A DNA stretch of 64,000 nucleotides from CAZCAC01 sp964496575 (lineage in GTDB: Bacteria; Planctomycetota; UBA1135; GCA-002686595). The position numbers were made by a program, and so were the translations under genes. Below, piece by piece: positions 35,378-44,147 of this stretch. The stretch's first letter is position 1. Every line of letters starts with the position of its first letter. Below the pieces are notes generated by a model. It searched no databases and was not told the DNA's origin. It saw only the letters and a list, made by a program, of their open reading frames with translations. The DNA lies in NCBI GenBank assembly GCA_964496575.1, contig CAZCAC010000028.1:16812-80811 (forward strand), written 5' to 3'.

Positions 35378-35594
35378 CAACGGAGGACCCCTCCGCCCCC
35401 CGCGAGTCCCTGAGGAACGCCGTCAGCTCGCCGGCCCCGTCGAGGATCTGCCTCAGCGCCCGGTCCGGTTCGTAGCGCAGTCGCTCGTCGAGCGCCGCCT
35501 CGGAGGTGGTCATCACCAGGCTGAGGAAGTTGTTCACCCGGTGGATCAGCTCGCGCTCGGTGGGCGGGGCGGGGGACGGGATCGTGCTCGACAT
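35373..35594 (-). CDS. Lone DHp-like (histidine phosphotransfer) mini-protein
   Basis: A 73-residue ORF whose centre reads ERELIHRVNNFLSLVMTTSE AALDE, closely resembling the H-box helix of histidine kinases (H18 as candidate phosphoacceptor), followed by a second helix (DRALRQILDGAGELTAFLRD) that would complete a DHp hairpin. There is no ATPase domain. It could be a free-standing phosphotransfer domain or the remnant of a kinase cut by the adjacent repeats: the stop lies in repeat B and a MITE begins 18 bases upstream of the start. No clear ribosome binding site. Confidence 0.5.
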   Translation of the reverse strand: MSSTIPSPAPPTERELIHRVNNFLSLVMTTSEAALDERLRYEPDRALRQILDGAGELTAFLRDSRGAEGSSVG

Positions 35595-35606
35595 GCTGGT
35601 CCTTTC

Positions 35607-35819
35607 CAATGCAGGGCTCCTGACATAGGTGCGTGGAGTGGCGGCATTGGCCGAATGCCGTTCATTCACGATGAGGGGGTGCGTCATAAGGTATGCAACG
35701 CTTTGACGGGGGCCGCGATCGACACCGACCAGGGAGCGAGCCCGACACGCCGTTTCCCTGCTGAGCCATGAGCGGATGGTTGCATGAATCGGGGCGCATG
35801 TGTCAGGAGCCCTGCAATG
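35607..35819. mobile_element. MITE-like element with terminal inverted repeats and 5-bp target duplication
   Basis: A 203-bp element (35612-35814) with perfect 14-bp terminal inverted repeats, CAGGGCTCCTGACA and its complement TGTCAGGAGCCCTG, flanked on both sides by direct CAATG (35607-35611 and 35815-35819). It encodes no protein of note. A matching end (CAATG followed by CAGGGCTCCTGAC) is found at 63947-63964, so an autonomous or related element exists in the genome. Confidence 0.85.
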
Positions 35820-35975
35820 GGGGAAACCTCTGACGCCCTTCCTTTCGGGCCGCACCTCCGAACACTGGAGCGGGTGTGGAGGATCTCGACAGGGTGTCGA
35901 GAATCTCGACAGCTCGCCGTCACTCCACGGCGGGCGAAGGGGCCCTCACGGGGGCGAAAGCGTGGATCGAGCACC

Positions 35976-35991
35976 TGGCACAGGCCTTGCG
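35976..35991 (+). promoter_or_regulatory. Sigma54 (-24/-12) promoter before fliO
   Basis: TGGCACAGGCCTTGCG matches the consensus TGGCACG-N4-TTGCW at 9 of the 10 main positions with exact GG-N10-GC spacing, 37 bases upstream of the fliO ATG. It is the best such site found in the window. Confidence 0.65.
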
Positions 35992-36027
35992 TCAGGGGGG
36001 TGGCTCGAACCCTCCGGAGCTCTCCCC

Positions 36028-36801
36028 ATGTGCTATCCCCTCGTCGCTCTCCCCGTGTCCCTGCTTCCCGCGCTGGAGGAATCCGGCCGGCTCGGCGGGA
36101 CGGAAGGGCCCGATCTCACCCGCTACTTCGTCGTCTGCGCGATGCTCCTCCTGGTGACCGCCGCGGTCGCCTGGGGGTTCCGGCGTCTCGTGTCGGGCAA
36201 CCTGCGCACCCGCGCCTCCAGGCGATCGCTGCAGGTCATGGACGTCCTTCCCCTGGGCGGGAAGCGGCGCCTGGCGGTGGTTCGCTGCTACGACCGCACC
36301 TTCGTGCTCGGACTGGGGGATCGCGAGATCTCGCCGATCGCCGAGCTCGACCCCGCGATCGAGCCGACGAGCCAGGCCGCGCCTTCGACCGCGGACCGGA
36401 CCGCCTTCGCCCAGGCGCTGGAGCAGGTGCGCGCCGCGATGCCGGGCAAGGAGATCGCGTCGAAGAACACACCGCTCGACGCCCGGCCGACGCGCGCGGT
36501 CAAGAAGAAGAAGGTCCGCCGCCGGAAGGTGAAGCGGGCCGAGCAGCCCGCTGCGCAACCCGTCGCTGCACAACCCGTCACCGCACAGCCCGCTGCCACG
36601 CAGCCTGCTGTTGCAGAGCCCCCGGCGGACCAGCCCGCCCTCGACGCCGTGGTCGCCGACGCCGCGCGCAAGATGGCGCGAGCCAGGAAGGCGACCGCCC
36701 AGGCGACGCAGCCGCCGCCCGAGGCGACCGACGGCGCCGCCGCCGAGACGCCCCGGGACGAGGCTCCGCCGATCCAGCGCCTGGAGGGCCTGCTCGGATG
36801 A
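36028..36801 (+). CDS. fliO: FliO, flagellar export apparatus assembly protein
   Basis: FliO helps assemble the FliP ring of the export gate. The 257-residue protein has an N-terminal signal-like region, one membrane segment (TRYFVVCAMLLLVTAAVAWG F) and the FliO cytoplasmic domain (LQVMDVLPLGGKRRLAVVRC YDRTFVLGLG). The long C-terminus is Lys/Arg then Ala/Gln/Pro-rich with an imperfect AQPV repeat (about 175-205), unusual in length. The start ATG has GGAG about 10 bases upstream; its stop overlaps the fliP start (ATGA). First gene of a long plus-strand operon. Confidence 0.85.
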   Translation: MCYPLVALPVSLLPALEESGRLGGTEGPDLTRYFVVCAMLLLVTAAVAWGFRRLVSGNLRTRASRRSLQVMDVLPLGGKRRLAVVRCYDRTFVLGLGDREISPIAELDPAIEPTSQAAPSTADRTAFAQALEQVRAAMPGKEIASKNTPLDARPTRAVKKKKVRRRKVKRAEQPAAQPVAAQPVTAQPAATQPAVAEPPADQPALDAVVADAARKMARARKATAQATQPPPEATDGAAAETPRDEAPPIQRLEGLLG

Positions 36802-37604
36802 GGTTCTCTCGACTGCTCCGCTTCGGGCTGCTGGTCCTCCTCTGGGGTCTCTTCGGGGCCACGCCGGTCTGTGCGCAGGAGATCGCCGACGCGCTCCAGG
36901 ACGTGAGCTCCAGTGCCGAGAACCTGCTGCCGGCGCTCCAGGGCACCACCGAGGGCGAGGATTCCTCGCGCCTGACCTCGGCGGTCGAGATCGCGGTGTT
37001 GCTCACCGCCCTCTCGGTCCTGCCGGCGATCCTGATCACGATCACCAGCTTCACGCGCATCGTGATCGTGCTCTCGTTCGTCCGCCGGGCCCTCTCGGTC
37101 AACGAGCTGCCGCCCAACCCGGTGCTGATCGGCCTGGCGCTCTTCCTGACCGCCTTCGTCATGGCTCCGGTCGCGACGCGGATGTACGAGAAGGCCTGGG
37201 TGCCGTACGAGAACGGTGAGCTCCCCGCGGACGAGGCGGGCTCGGTGGCCTGGGCCGAGCTGCGCGGGTTCCTCGTCGCGAACACGCGCGAGACCGAGCT
37301 CGAGCTCTTCGCCGAGATGAGCAACTACGAGCCCCCGGCCGACGGCACCGCAGAACCGCTTCCGCTGACCGTCGTCGTTCCCGCGTTCGTCCTCAGCGAG
37401 CTGAAGACGGCGTTCCAGATGGGCTTCCTGCTCTTCCTCCCGTTCCTGGTCATCGACCTGGTGGTGTCCAGCATCCTCCTCTCGATGGGCATGTTCATGC
37501 TGCCACCGGTGATGATCTCGACGCCGTTCAAGATCCTCATCTTCGTACTCGTCGACGGATGGCACCTGGTCTGTCAGTCGGTCGTCACCTCCTTCACCAC
37601 CTAG
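36798..37604 (+). CDS. fliP: FliP, flagellar export gate protein
   Basis: FliP is the core of the FliPQR export gate. The 268-residue protein begins with a signal peptide (LLRFGLLVLLWGLFGATPVC A), as expected for FliP, followed by LSVLPAILITITSFTRIVIV LSFVRRAL and, near the end, FQMGFLLFLPFLVIDLVVSS ILLSMGMFMLPPVMISTPFK, both hallmark sequences. It overlaps fliO by 4 bases. Longer open frames upstream are not supported. Confidence 0.95.
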   Translation: MRFSRLLRFGLLVLLWGLFGATPVCAQEIADALQDVSSSAENLLPALQGTTEGEDSSRLTSAVEIAVLLTALSVLPAILITITSFTRIVIVLSFVRRALSVNELPPNPVLIGLALFLTAFVMAPVATRMYEKAWVPYENGELPADEAGSVAWAELRGFLVANTRETELELFAEMSNYEPPADGTAEPLPLTVVVPAFVLSELKTAFQMGFLLFLPFLVIDLVVSSILLSMGMFMLPPVMISTPFKILIFVLVDGWHLVCQSVVTSFTT

Positions 37605-37629
37605 CTGTTGTCAACAGAACGAGCCGGCC

Positions 37630-37908
37630 GTGCCTGACCTCGACCTACAGATTACCGACCTCGCCCGCGAGCTCCTGATGACCGCGCTGCTCCTCGCCGC
37701 GCCGGTCCTGATCGTCGGCTTGATCGTCGGCCTTTCCGTCAGCCTCTTCCAGGCGCTGACCTCCGTGCAGGAACAGACGATGAGCCTGATCCCGAAGATG
37801 TTCGCGGTGATGGTGGTCACTCTCCTCTTGCTCGTGCCCGCGATGCAGGTCATGCGCGACTACACCCTGCGCATCTTCCAGCAGATACAGACCTTCGGCC
37901 TCAGCTGA
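37630..37908 (+). CDS. fliQ: FliQ, flagellar export gate protein
   Basis: A 92-residue protein with two membrane helices (ELLMTALLLAAPVLIVGLIV GL; MFAVMVVTLLLLVPAMQVM) and the conserved QALTSVQEQTMSLIPK loop diagnostic of FliQ. GTG start at 37630, 25 bases after fliP. Part of the FliPQR gate. Confidence 0.95.
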   Translation: MPDLDLQITDLARELLMTALLLAAPVLIVGLIVGLSVSLFQALTSVQEQTMSLIPKMFAVMVVTLLLLVPAMQVMRDYTLRIFQQIQTFGLS

Positions 37909-37916
37909 GCAATCCC

Positions 37917-38690
37917 TTGGCGTCCCTCTCGATCACGGCCCTGGAGGCGTTTGGCCTCTACCTGGTACGGACCAGCGTGCTGGTCCTGGGATCTCCGATC
38001 CTGGGTACCGGAACCGGCTTCACCGGGTACAAGGTCGCGTTGATCGTGGGAGTCGCCACGGCGCTCTACCTGAGCACCGGGGAGCCGCTGGCCGCCGACG
38101 TCGGTTCGGTGCACTACGGGCTGCTCTGCCTCCGCGAGGTGCTGATCGGTCTGTTCCTCGCCTTCATCCTGCAAGCCGTGCTGCTCGCGGTCCGGGTCGC
38201 CGGCGAGATCATCGGTCACGAGATGGCCTTCAACATAGCCAGCGTGGTCGACCCGGCCACTGGCGTGCGGACGCCGCTGATCACCCAGCTCTACGAGGCG
38301 GTCTTCTTCCTCGGTCTCCTGGCGGTCAACGGCCACCACTGGATGCTGCGAGCCCTGGGTGAGTCCTTCTCCCGCGCACCGATCGGCGAGATCGAGTTCC
38401 AGCAGGGCGCCATGCCGATGCTTCAAGGTCTCTTCGGTCAGATGTTCAAGGCCGGCATCACCTTCGCCGCTCCGGTACTGGTGCTCCTGGTCCTGGTCTC
38501 CCTGCTGATCGGCTTGATGGCCCGAGTGGTGCCGCAGGTAAACGTGCTGGAGATCGGCTTCACCATGCGGATCGGGGTGGCCCTGGTCGCGATGACCTTG
38601 CTCGCGCCGCTCCTCGCTCCGGCGATGGACGTGCTCTTCGACCACCTCATGACCGGCCTGGACACCGGCCTGGACGTGCTGGGAAGCTGA
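37917..38690 (+). CDS. fliR: FliR, flagellar export gate protein
   Basis: A 257-residue polytopic membrane protein. LREVLIGLFLAFILQAVLLA VRVAGEIIGHEMAFNIASVV DPATG is the FliR/SctT core motif, and the C-terminal LARVVPQVNVLEIGFTMRIG has the conserved PQ-N/F-V region. TTG start 8 bases after fliQ; no alternative ATG is close. Followed immediately by flhB. Confidence 0.92.
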   Translation: MASLSITALEAFGLYLVRTSVLVLGSPILGTGTGFTGYKVALIVGVATALYLSTGEPLAADVGSVHYGLLCLREVLIGLFLAFILQAVLLAVRVAGEIIGHEMAFNIASVVDPATGVRTPLITQLYEAVFFLGLLAVNGHHWMLRALGESFSRAPIGEIEFQQGAMPMLQGLFGQMFKAGITFAAPVLVLLVLVSLLIGLMARVVPQVNVLEIGFTMRIGVALVAMTLLAPLLAPAMDVLFDHLMTGLDTGLDVLGS

Positions 38691-38691
38691 T

Positions 38692-39783
38692 ATGGCCCAG
38701 GACAACGAAAGCGGCGAAAAGACCGAAGAAGCCACGCCACGACGGCGTGAAGAAGCGCGCGAGAAGGGTCAGGTGGCCCTCTCCACGGAGCTTCTGGCCG
38801 GTCTGACCCTGGGCGTGGCGCTCGGCGGCGCGCTGCTCTTCGGCGGTCCGATGATGAAGATCCTCGGCGCGCTGGTGCAGGGGGCGATCCAGCAGATGGG
38901 GACCCTCGGCACCGCGGAATTCGACCTCGCCGCGGCCAAGGGAGTGATCAAGGGTGCGGGCAGCGACGGCCTGCGCGCGTTGATGATGTTCGCTCTGCCG
39001 CTGCTCGGCGCGGCGATCCTGGTCGGCTACGCCCAGGTCGGCTTCCACATCGCGCCCAAGGCGATCGCCTGGGAGCCCTCGAAACTCAATCCGATCAAGG
39101 GGCTGGAGCGCATGTTCTCGATGCGCTCGGTGGTGCGCACCGGCCTGTCGATCCTGAAGCTGGTGGTGATCGGCGGGACGATCTTCATCACCGCCTCGGG
39201 GCAGTTCGGGAACATCTCGCGGATGGATGGAGTCGAGTTCGGCCCCGCCATGGTCGCGATCGGCAGCGTCGTGTTCCGGGCGCTGGTCGGAGGCCTGATC
39301 GCCATCCTCGCGATCGGCCTGATCGACCTCGCCTTCCAGCGCTGGCAGCACGAGAAGGACATGTACATGACCAAGCAGGAGGTCAAGGAAGAGTACAAGA
39401 ACATCGACGGTGATCCGCACGTCAAGGGACGCATCCGGCAGATCCAGCGCGAGATGGCCAGCCGGAGGATGATGGCGGAAGTGCCCGATGCATCGGTCGT
39501 GGTGACCAACCCCACGCACTACGCGGTGGCGTTGAAGTACGACCGTAAGGGCGACGACGGCCATGCCCCCCACGTTGTCGCCAAGGGCGTCGATCACGTC
39601 GCCCGGAAGATCAAGGAGATCGCGGCCGAGAACGAGGTCGTCTGTTTCGAGGACGTTCCGCTGGCCCGTGCGCTGCACGCTCAGTGCGAGATCGGCGACG
39701 AGATCCCCGAAGACCTGTTCGAGGCGGTGGCCGGCGTGCTGGCCTACGTGTACCGGCTGCGAGGAGAACGGCTGACCGCGTGA
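38692..39783 (+). CDS. flhB: FlhB, export apparatus switch protein
   Basis: FlhB controls substrate switching from rod/hook to filament type. The N-terminus EKTEEATPRRREEAREKGQV is the family signature; four membrane segments follow, and the cytoplasmic domain contains the autocleavage site NPTHYAVALKYD (about residue 270, NPTH intact). Length of 363 is typical. One base separates the fliR stop from the flhB ATG. Confidence 0.96.
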   Translation: MAQDNESGEKTEEATPRRREEAREKGQVALSTELLAGLTLGVALGGALLFGGPMMKILGALVQGAIQQMGTLGTAEFDLAAAKGVIKGAGSDGLRALMMFALPLLGAAILVGYAQVGFHIAPKAIAWEPSKLNPIKGLERMFSMRSVVRTGLSILKLVVIGGTIFITASGQFGNISRMDGVEFGPAMVAIGSVVFRALVGGLIAILAIGLIDLAFQRWQHEKDMYMTKQEVKEEYKNIDGDPHVKGRIRQIQREMASRRMMAEVPDASVVVTNPTHYAVALKYDRKGDDGHAPHVVAKGVDHVARKIKEIAAENEVVCFEDVPLARALHAQCEIGDEIPEDLFEAVAGVLAYVYRLRGERLTA

Positions 39784-39802
39784 GCGATCGGCGTAGAGCG
39801 AG

Positions 39803-41920
39803 ATGAACGACCCCACCGGAGTCACGGTTTCCAGCGCCCAGCGGTTCGGCGACCTCCTGCGTCGCTATGCCGACTGGATCATGGGACTCGGTGTCCTGGG
39901 GTTGATGGTGACCCTGGTGACGCCGCTCTCGCCGCTGGCGCTCGACATCCTGCTGGCCACCAACATCACCATCTCGCTGTTGCTCCTGATGGTGACCATG
40001 AACGCGGGTAACTCCGTCGAGGTCACCACCTTCCCGACGATCCTGCTCTTCGCGACGTTGTTCCGACTGGGATTGAACGTCGCGTCGACGCGGCTGATCC
40101 TGACCGGCGGCAAGGCGGGGAACATCATCACCGCGTTCGGCAACTACGTCGCCGGTGACAACCTCACCGTCGGCCTGGTCGTCTTCCTGATCCTGATCAT
40201 CATCCAGTTCGTGGTGATCACCAAGGGTTCGGGACGGATCAGCGAGGTCGCCGCGCGCTTCGTGCTGGACGCGATGCCCGGCAAGCAGATGGCGATCGAC
40301 GCCGATCTGAACGGCGGCCTGATCGACGCGACCGAGGCCAAGCGGCGTCGCTCCGAGATCGCCACCGAGGCGGAGTTCTACGGCGCGATGGACGGCGCCT
40401 CGAAGTTCGTCCGTGGCGACGCCATCGCCGGCCTGATCATCACCGCGTTGAACCTCGTCGGTGGGATCACCATCGGCAGCCTGGGCGGCATGGCCCTGTC
40501 CGAGGCAGGAGAGCGCTACTCGAGACTGACCATCGGTGACGGCCTGGTCAGCCAGATCCCCGCACTGTTCGTCTCGACCGCCGCGGCGGTGCTGGTCACC
40601 AAGAGCTCCGGTGGTCGCAGCCTCGGTCAGAACATGATGGCGCAGGTGGGAGGCAAGCCGAAGGCCTCGCTGATCGCCGCCGGGATGCTGTTCGTCCTGG
40701 GCCTGCTCCCGGGAATGCCGCCCCTACCCTTCTTCGTGCTGGCCACCGTGATGGTGCTCCTGTGGCGTTCGACCCGGTCGGTCGAGAATATCGACGAACT
40801 GCTGCAGACGGAAGGGGAGCGCGAGCTCCTGGACGGCGTAGCTGTTGGCGAGGAGACCGTGGAGGACGCCTCGGAGGAGAACGTCGAGGAGCTCCTGCAG
40901 GTCGATCGAGTCTCGCTGGAGATCGGCTACCGGCTGATCCCGATGGTGCAGGAGGAGAACGGCGGGGGAATCCTCGATCACATCGCCCAGCTGCGCCGAC
41001 GCTTCGCCCTGGCTGACGGTGTCGTTCTGCCGCCGGTGCGGATCAAGGACAACATCCGCCTGGCTCCCGACGCCTACCGGATCCTGATCGGTGGGCAGGA
41101 GGTCGCCCGGGGCGCGATCGAACCCAACCACTTCCTGGCGATGGACGGCGGCACCGCTAGCGGCGGGATCGAGGGCAAGGAAACCGCCGACCCCGCATTC
41201 GGACTGCCCGCCTGGTGGATCAGCGAAGGGCAGCGCGATGAAGCGGAGCTGCTCGGTTACACCGTCATCGATCCGACCAGCGTGCTGGTCACTCACCTCT
41301 CCGAGACGATTCGCGCCGACATCGCCGACGTCCTGTCCCGCGACGACGTGAAGGAGCTGGTGGAGTCGGTGAAGTCGACCTCGCCCGCGGTGGTCGACGA
41401 GCTGGTTCCCGAGAAGATGGGCTACGGCGAGATCCAGGCGGTCCTGCGGAACCTGCTCCGCGAAGGTGTGCCGATCCGCAACATGGCGGTGATCCTCGAA
41501 GTGATGGCCGACAACGCCGCACGCACGAAGGATCCCGAGACCCTGACCGAGCTGGTGCGCCAGCGCCTGGGACGTGCCCTGTGCGAGATGCACGTCGACG
41601 CCGACGGAACACTCCACGCCGTGACCCTCGATCCGGAGATCGAGAACCGCCTCGCCGGGGCCGTCGGAGGATCGAGCGACGTGGACGCTGGAGTGGTCAG
41701 TCCCGCTTACCTGCAACGCTTGATGGAGCGCGTCGGCGACTCCATCGCCCAGGCCACCAAGGGCGGACACAGCGTCGTCCTCCTGGTGCGCTCGAGCGTG
41801 CGCCGCTTCCTCAATGAGCTCGTCCGCTCCTCACTGCCGAAGGTGTCGGTGCTCTCCTACAACGAAGTCATTCCTGCCCGGGCGGTGGAGACCGCCGCTG
41901 TGGTGAGGATGGAGGATTGA
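39803..41920 (+). CDS. flhA: FlhA, flagellar export gate protein
   Basis: FlhA is the proton-driven export gate and chaperone dock. The 705-residue protein has eight N-terminal membrane segments, FRLGLNVASTRLILT, the conserved FHIPEP-type region between helices 4 and 5 (VAARFVLDAMPGKQMAIDAD L) and the large cytoplasmic domain (EIGYRLIPMV ... VLPPVRIKDNIRLAPDAYRI ... VLRNLLREGVPIRNM ... VVLLVRSSVRRFLNELV). Its stop overlaps the flhF start. Confidence 0.97.
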   Translation: MNDPTGVTVSSAQRFGDLLRRYADWIMGLGVLGLMVTLVTPLSPLALDILLATNITISLLLLMVTMNAGNSVEVTTFPTILLFATLFRLGLNVASTRLILTGGKAGNIITAFGNYVAGDNLTVGLVVFLILIIIQFVVITKGSGRISEVAARFVLDAMPGKQMAIDADLNGGLIDATEAKRRRSEIATEAEFYGAMDGASKFVRGDAIAGLIITALNLVGGITIGSLGGMALSEAGERYSRLTIGDGLVSQIPALFVSTAAAVLVTKSSGGRSLGQNMMAQVGGKPKASLIAAGMLFVLGLLPGMPPLPFFVLATVMVLLWRSTRSVENIDELLQTEGERELLDGVAVGEETVEDASEENVEELLQVDRVSLEIGYRLIPMVQEENGGGILDHIAQLRRRFALADGVVLPPVRIKDNIRLAPDAYRILIGGQEVARGAIEPNHFLAMDGGTASGGIEGKETADPAFGLPAWWISEGQRDEAELLGYTVIDPTSVLVTHLSETIRADIADVLSRDDVKELVESVKSTSPAVVDELVPEKMGYGEIQAVLRNLLREGVPIRNMAVILEVMADNAARTKDPETLTELVRQRLGRALCEMHVDADGTLHAVTLDPEIENRLAGAVGGSSDVDAGVVSPAYLQRLMERVGDSIAQATKGGHSVVLLVRSSVRRFLNELVRSSLPKVSVLSYNEVIPARAVETAAVVRMED

Positions 41921-41922
41921 TG

Positions 41923-42936
41923 ATGAAGATTCACAGAGTCCAAGGAAACGACCTGAGGGACGCGCTTCAGCGCGCGCGCCGGAACTTCGGCTCGAACGCC
42001 CTGGTGATCAGTCAGGAGAAGATGGCCGACGGCGGCGTCACTCTCGCGGTGGCGAAACAACCGCCTGGGCCGGACATCGAGACCCGCGCGTCGAGGCAGC
42101 AGTCGTCCGCCGGCGCGGAGGCCGACCGCCAGGCCACGAGGCCGAAGGTCAAGCTGCCACCCGGCTTCAAGGAGGTCGAGACCCGACTGCTGGCGACCGG
42201 ATGCGCTGCGGACCTGGCTGCGGACCTGTGCTTGCAGGCGTCGAAGCGGCTGGGGCCCGAGGAGCACCCCATGGACACCACGGGGCGCCTCATCGGTGGA
42301 CGATTCCACATCGCGCACCTGCGCAAGGCTCCCGGGGTAACTCGAGCGGTCGCGTTCATCGGCGGTACCGGGGTGGGCAAGACGACCGGGCTGGTGAAGC
42401 TGGGCGCGCGACTGGCGCGCAGCCGCCGTCGGGTCGCCATGGCGACGCTCGACACGCGCCGGATCGGAGCACTCGAGCAGTACCGCGCCTACGCCCAGCT
42501 CCTCGGCGCTCCGCTGAAGGCGCTGAAGGGGGATCAGCCCTTGACCGCCGAACGGATCGGCGCGGAGGGCCAGGACGTCGTCCTCCTCGACACCACCGGT
42601 CGCCCCGATCTCGACGTGCCGCAGCTCCGCCGTCTCCAGGACTCGCTCGAGAAAGGGGACGGCCGCTGTCACCTCGACACCTTCCTGGTCTTCCCGGCGA
42701 TCGCCAGTCGCGAAGCGCTGCGCGAGGTGACCGAGCACTTCGGTGACCTGCGAATGGCGGGTTGCGTCGTCACCAAGATCGACGAGACCACCCGGCCGGC
42801 CCCCGTGCTGGAACACATTCTCGAGCTCGACCTGCCGGTGGCCTTCCTCAGCGATGGCCAGGACATCGGCTGCAACTTCCACCGCGCGACCCCCGAGCTC
42901 CTCGCGGACCTGCTCCTCCTGGGGAGGGTGGGATGA
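41923..42936 (+). CDS. flhF: FlhF, SRP-type GTPase for flagellar placement
   Basis: FlhF sets the place and number of polar flagella. The N-terminus MKIHRVQGNDLRDALQRARR NFGSNALVISQEK is characteristic; the GTPase core has the P-loop FIGGTGVGKTTGLVKLG, DTRRIGALEQY, DVVLLDTTGRPDLD and VVTKIDETTRP. The linker (about 50-80) is short and basic. Of three adjacent start codons (TTG 41917, ATG 41920, ATG 41923) the last lies 7 bases after GGAGG. The stop overlaps the flhG start. The pair flhF-flhG implies a polar or number-controlled flagellation pattern. Confidence 0.93.
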   Translation: MKIHRVQGNDLRDALQRARRNFGSNALVISQEKMADGGVTLAVAKQPPGPDIETRASRQQSSAGAEADRQATRPKVKLPPGFKEVETRLLATGCAADLAADLCLQASKRLGPEEHPMDTTGRLIGGRFHIAHLRKAPGVTRAVAFIGGTGVGKTTGLVKLGARLARSRRRVAMATLDTRRIGALEQYRAYAQLLGAPLKALKGDQPLTAERIGAEGQDVVLLDTTGRPDLDVPQLRRLQDSLEKGDGRCHLDTFLVFPAIASREALREVTEHFGDLRMAGCVVTKIDETTRPAPVLEHILELDLPVAFLSDGQDIGCNFHRATPELLADLLLLGRVG

Positions 42937-43772
42937 ACACGACCGCTCTCGGACTCCAGGCCTCCCTCGCCGAGGAGGGAGACACCGGATCGACGCCGTT
43001 CCTGCTCTTCACCGGCGGGAAGGGAGGAGTGGGCAAGACCACGCTCACCGCCGACCTCGGGATCTCGCTCGCCCGCTCGGGGCGACGCGTGCTCCTGGTC
43101 GACCTGGATCTCGGGCTGGCCAATCTCGACGTCGTCCTGCGCGTGCGCTCCGATCGCACCGTGGAGGACGCGCTCGAGGGGCGCTGCGCCTTCGAGGACT
43201 GCGTCATCCGCGGCCCGGAGGGGGTCTACCTCCTCCCCGCGGGGTCGGGCAGCGCGAAGATGGGCAAGCCCGACGCGGCTCGCCGCGCCGAGCTGCTCGC
43301 GGGGATCTCCCGCCTCGCGGTCGACTACGACATCCTCCTCGCCGACTCCGCCGCGGGGATCGGGCCCGACGTTCTCGCCTTCGCCGCCGCGGCGGACCAC
43401 GTCTTCGTGGTGACCACCCCGAACCCGGCCGCGCTCACCGACGCCTACGGCCTGATCAAGGCGATCGACACCTGGGGGAGGGAGTGCGAGAGCGAGGTGC
43501 CCACCCCCGAGCTGGTGATCAACCAGGTCAGCGGCCTGGAGCAGGCGGAAGCGACCGCCGCCCGCCTCCGCGGGGTGTGCGAGCACTTCCTGTGCCGGCG
43601 CCCCCGCACCGCCGGCTGGCTGCCCTCCTCGAACGACGTCGAGGCGCGCGGCGGCCACTCGCTCTCCCTGGGGCGGGATGGCCTCAAGTCCTTGTACTAC
43701 AACTGTTTATCTCGATTGGCCACGCGCGTCTCGCGCCTGCTCGGCAGCCCCGCGAGGGGGATCGGGTCCTAA
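42933..43772 (+). CDS. flhG: FlhG/FleN, MinD-like ATPase controlling flagellar number
   Basis: A ParA/MinD-type ATPase of 279 residues with the deviant Walker A FTGGKGGVGKTTLTADLG, the switch region LLVDLDLGLANLDVVL, and the later ADSAAGIGPDVLAF and TPNPAALTDAYGLIKAI typical of FlhG. The C-terminus has a short amphipathic membrane-type helix region (CLSRLATRVSRLLG). It overlaps flhF by 4 bases. Known to oppose FlhF and restrict flagella number in polar flagellates. Confidence 0.92.
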   Translation: MNTTALGLQASLAEEGDTGSTPFLLFTGGKGGVGKTTLTADLGISLARSGRRVLLVDLDLGLANLDVVLRVRSDRTVEDALEGRCAFEDCVIRGPEGVYLLPAGSGSAKMGKPDAARRAELLAGISRLAVDYDILLADSAAGIGPDVLAFAAAADHVFVVTTPNPAALTDAYGLIKAIDTWGRECESEVPTPELVINQVSGLEQAEATAARLRGVCEHFLCRRPRTAGWLPSSNDVEARGGHSLSLGRDGLKSLYYNCLSRLATRVSRLLGSPARGIGS

Positions 43773-43787
43773 AGGCTCTAGCGCACC

Positions 43788-44075
43788 ATGACCGATATCA
43801 GCTGCAGAGAGCTCCCTCTCGACTCGACCTGGCGGTCCTTCGGCCGCTCCCTGGCTTCGGGCGCCGGGGCCCTGACGGCCCTGATCTCGTTGCTCTCGGG
43901 AGTGCCGCTGCTGACCTCCTGCGGCCGGGGCGCGATGGCCCTCTTCGGAATCCTGCTCTTGACCCGGGTCGGGGCCGCGGCCCTCGCTCGGACCGCCCCC
44001 CCGGTGGCCCGGGTGGAGGTGGACGAACCCGAGACCGACGAGTCGGACGACGACTCCACGACCCAGACCCAGTGA
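43788..44075 (+). CDS. Small membrane protein between flhG and fliA
   Basis: A 95-residue protein with two closely spaced hydrophobic segments (about 27-45, GALTALISLLSGVPLLTSC, and 48-66, GAMALFGILLLTRVGAAALA) and an acidic C-terminal tail (EPETDESDDDSTTQTQ). It lies 15 bases after flhG and 72 bases before fliA on the same strand. Family not recognised; operon position suggests a flagellar link only. Confidence 0.6.
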   Translation: MTDISCRELPLDSTWRSFGRSLASGAGALTALISLLSGVPLLTSCGRGAMALFGILLLTRVGAAALARTAPPVARVEVDEPETDESDDDSTTQTQ

Positions 44076-44147
44076 AGCAGCCTCAGCGACACCACCGCCC
44101 GGACCGGCCCGACAGCGAGCTCCTGCGCTTCGCCGGGGAGGTGATCG

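Noticed and set aside
35784..36797. Upstream extension of the fliP frame across fliO
   Set aside because: FliP similarity and signal peptide start at 36798; the upstream part is the shadow of fliO.
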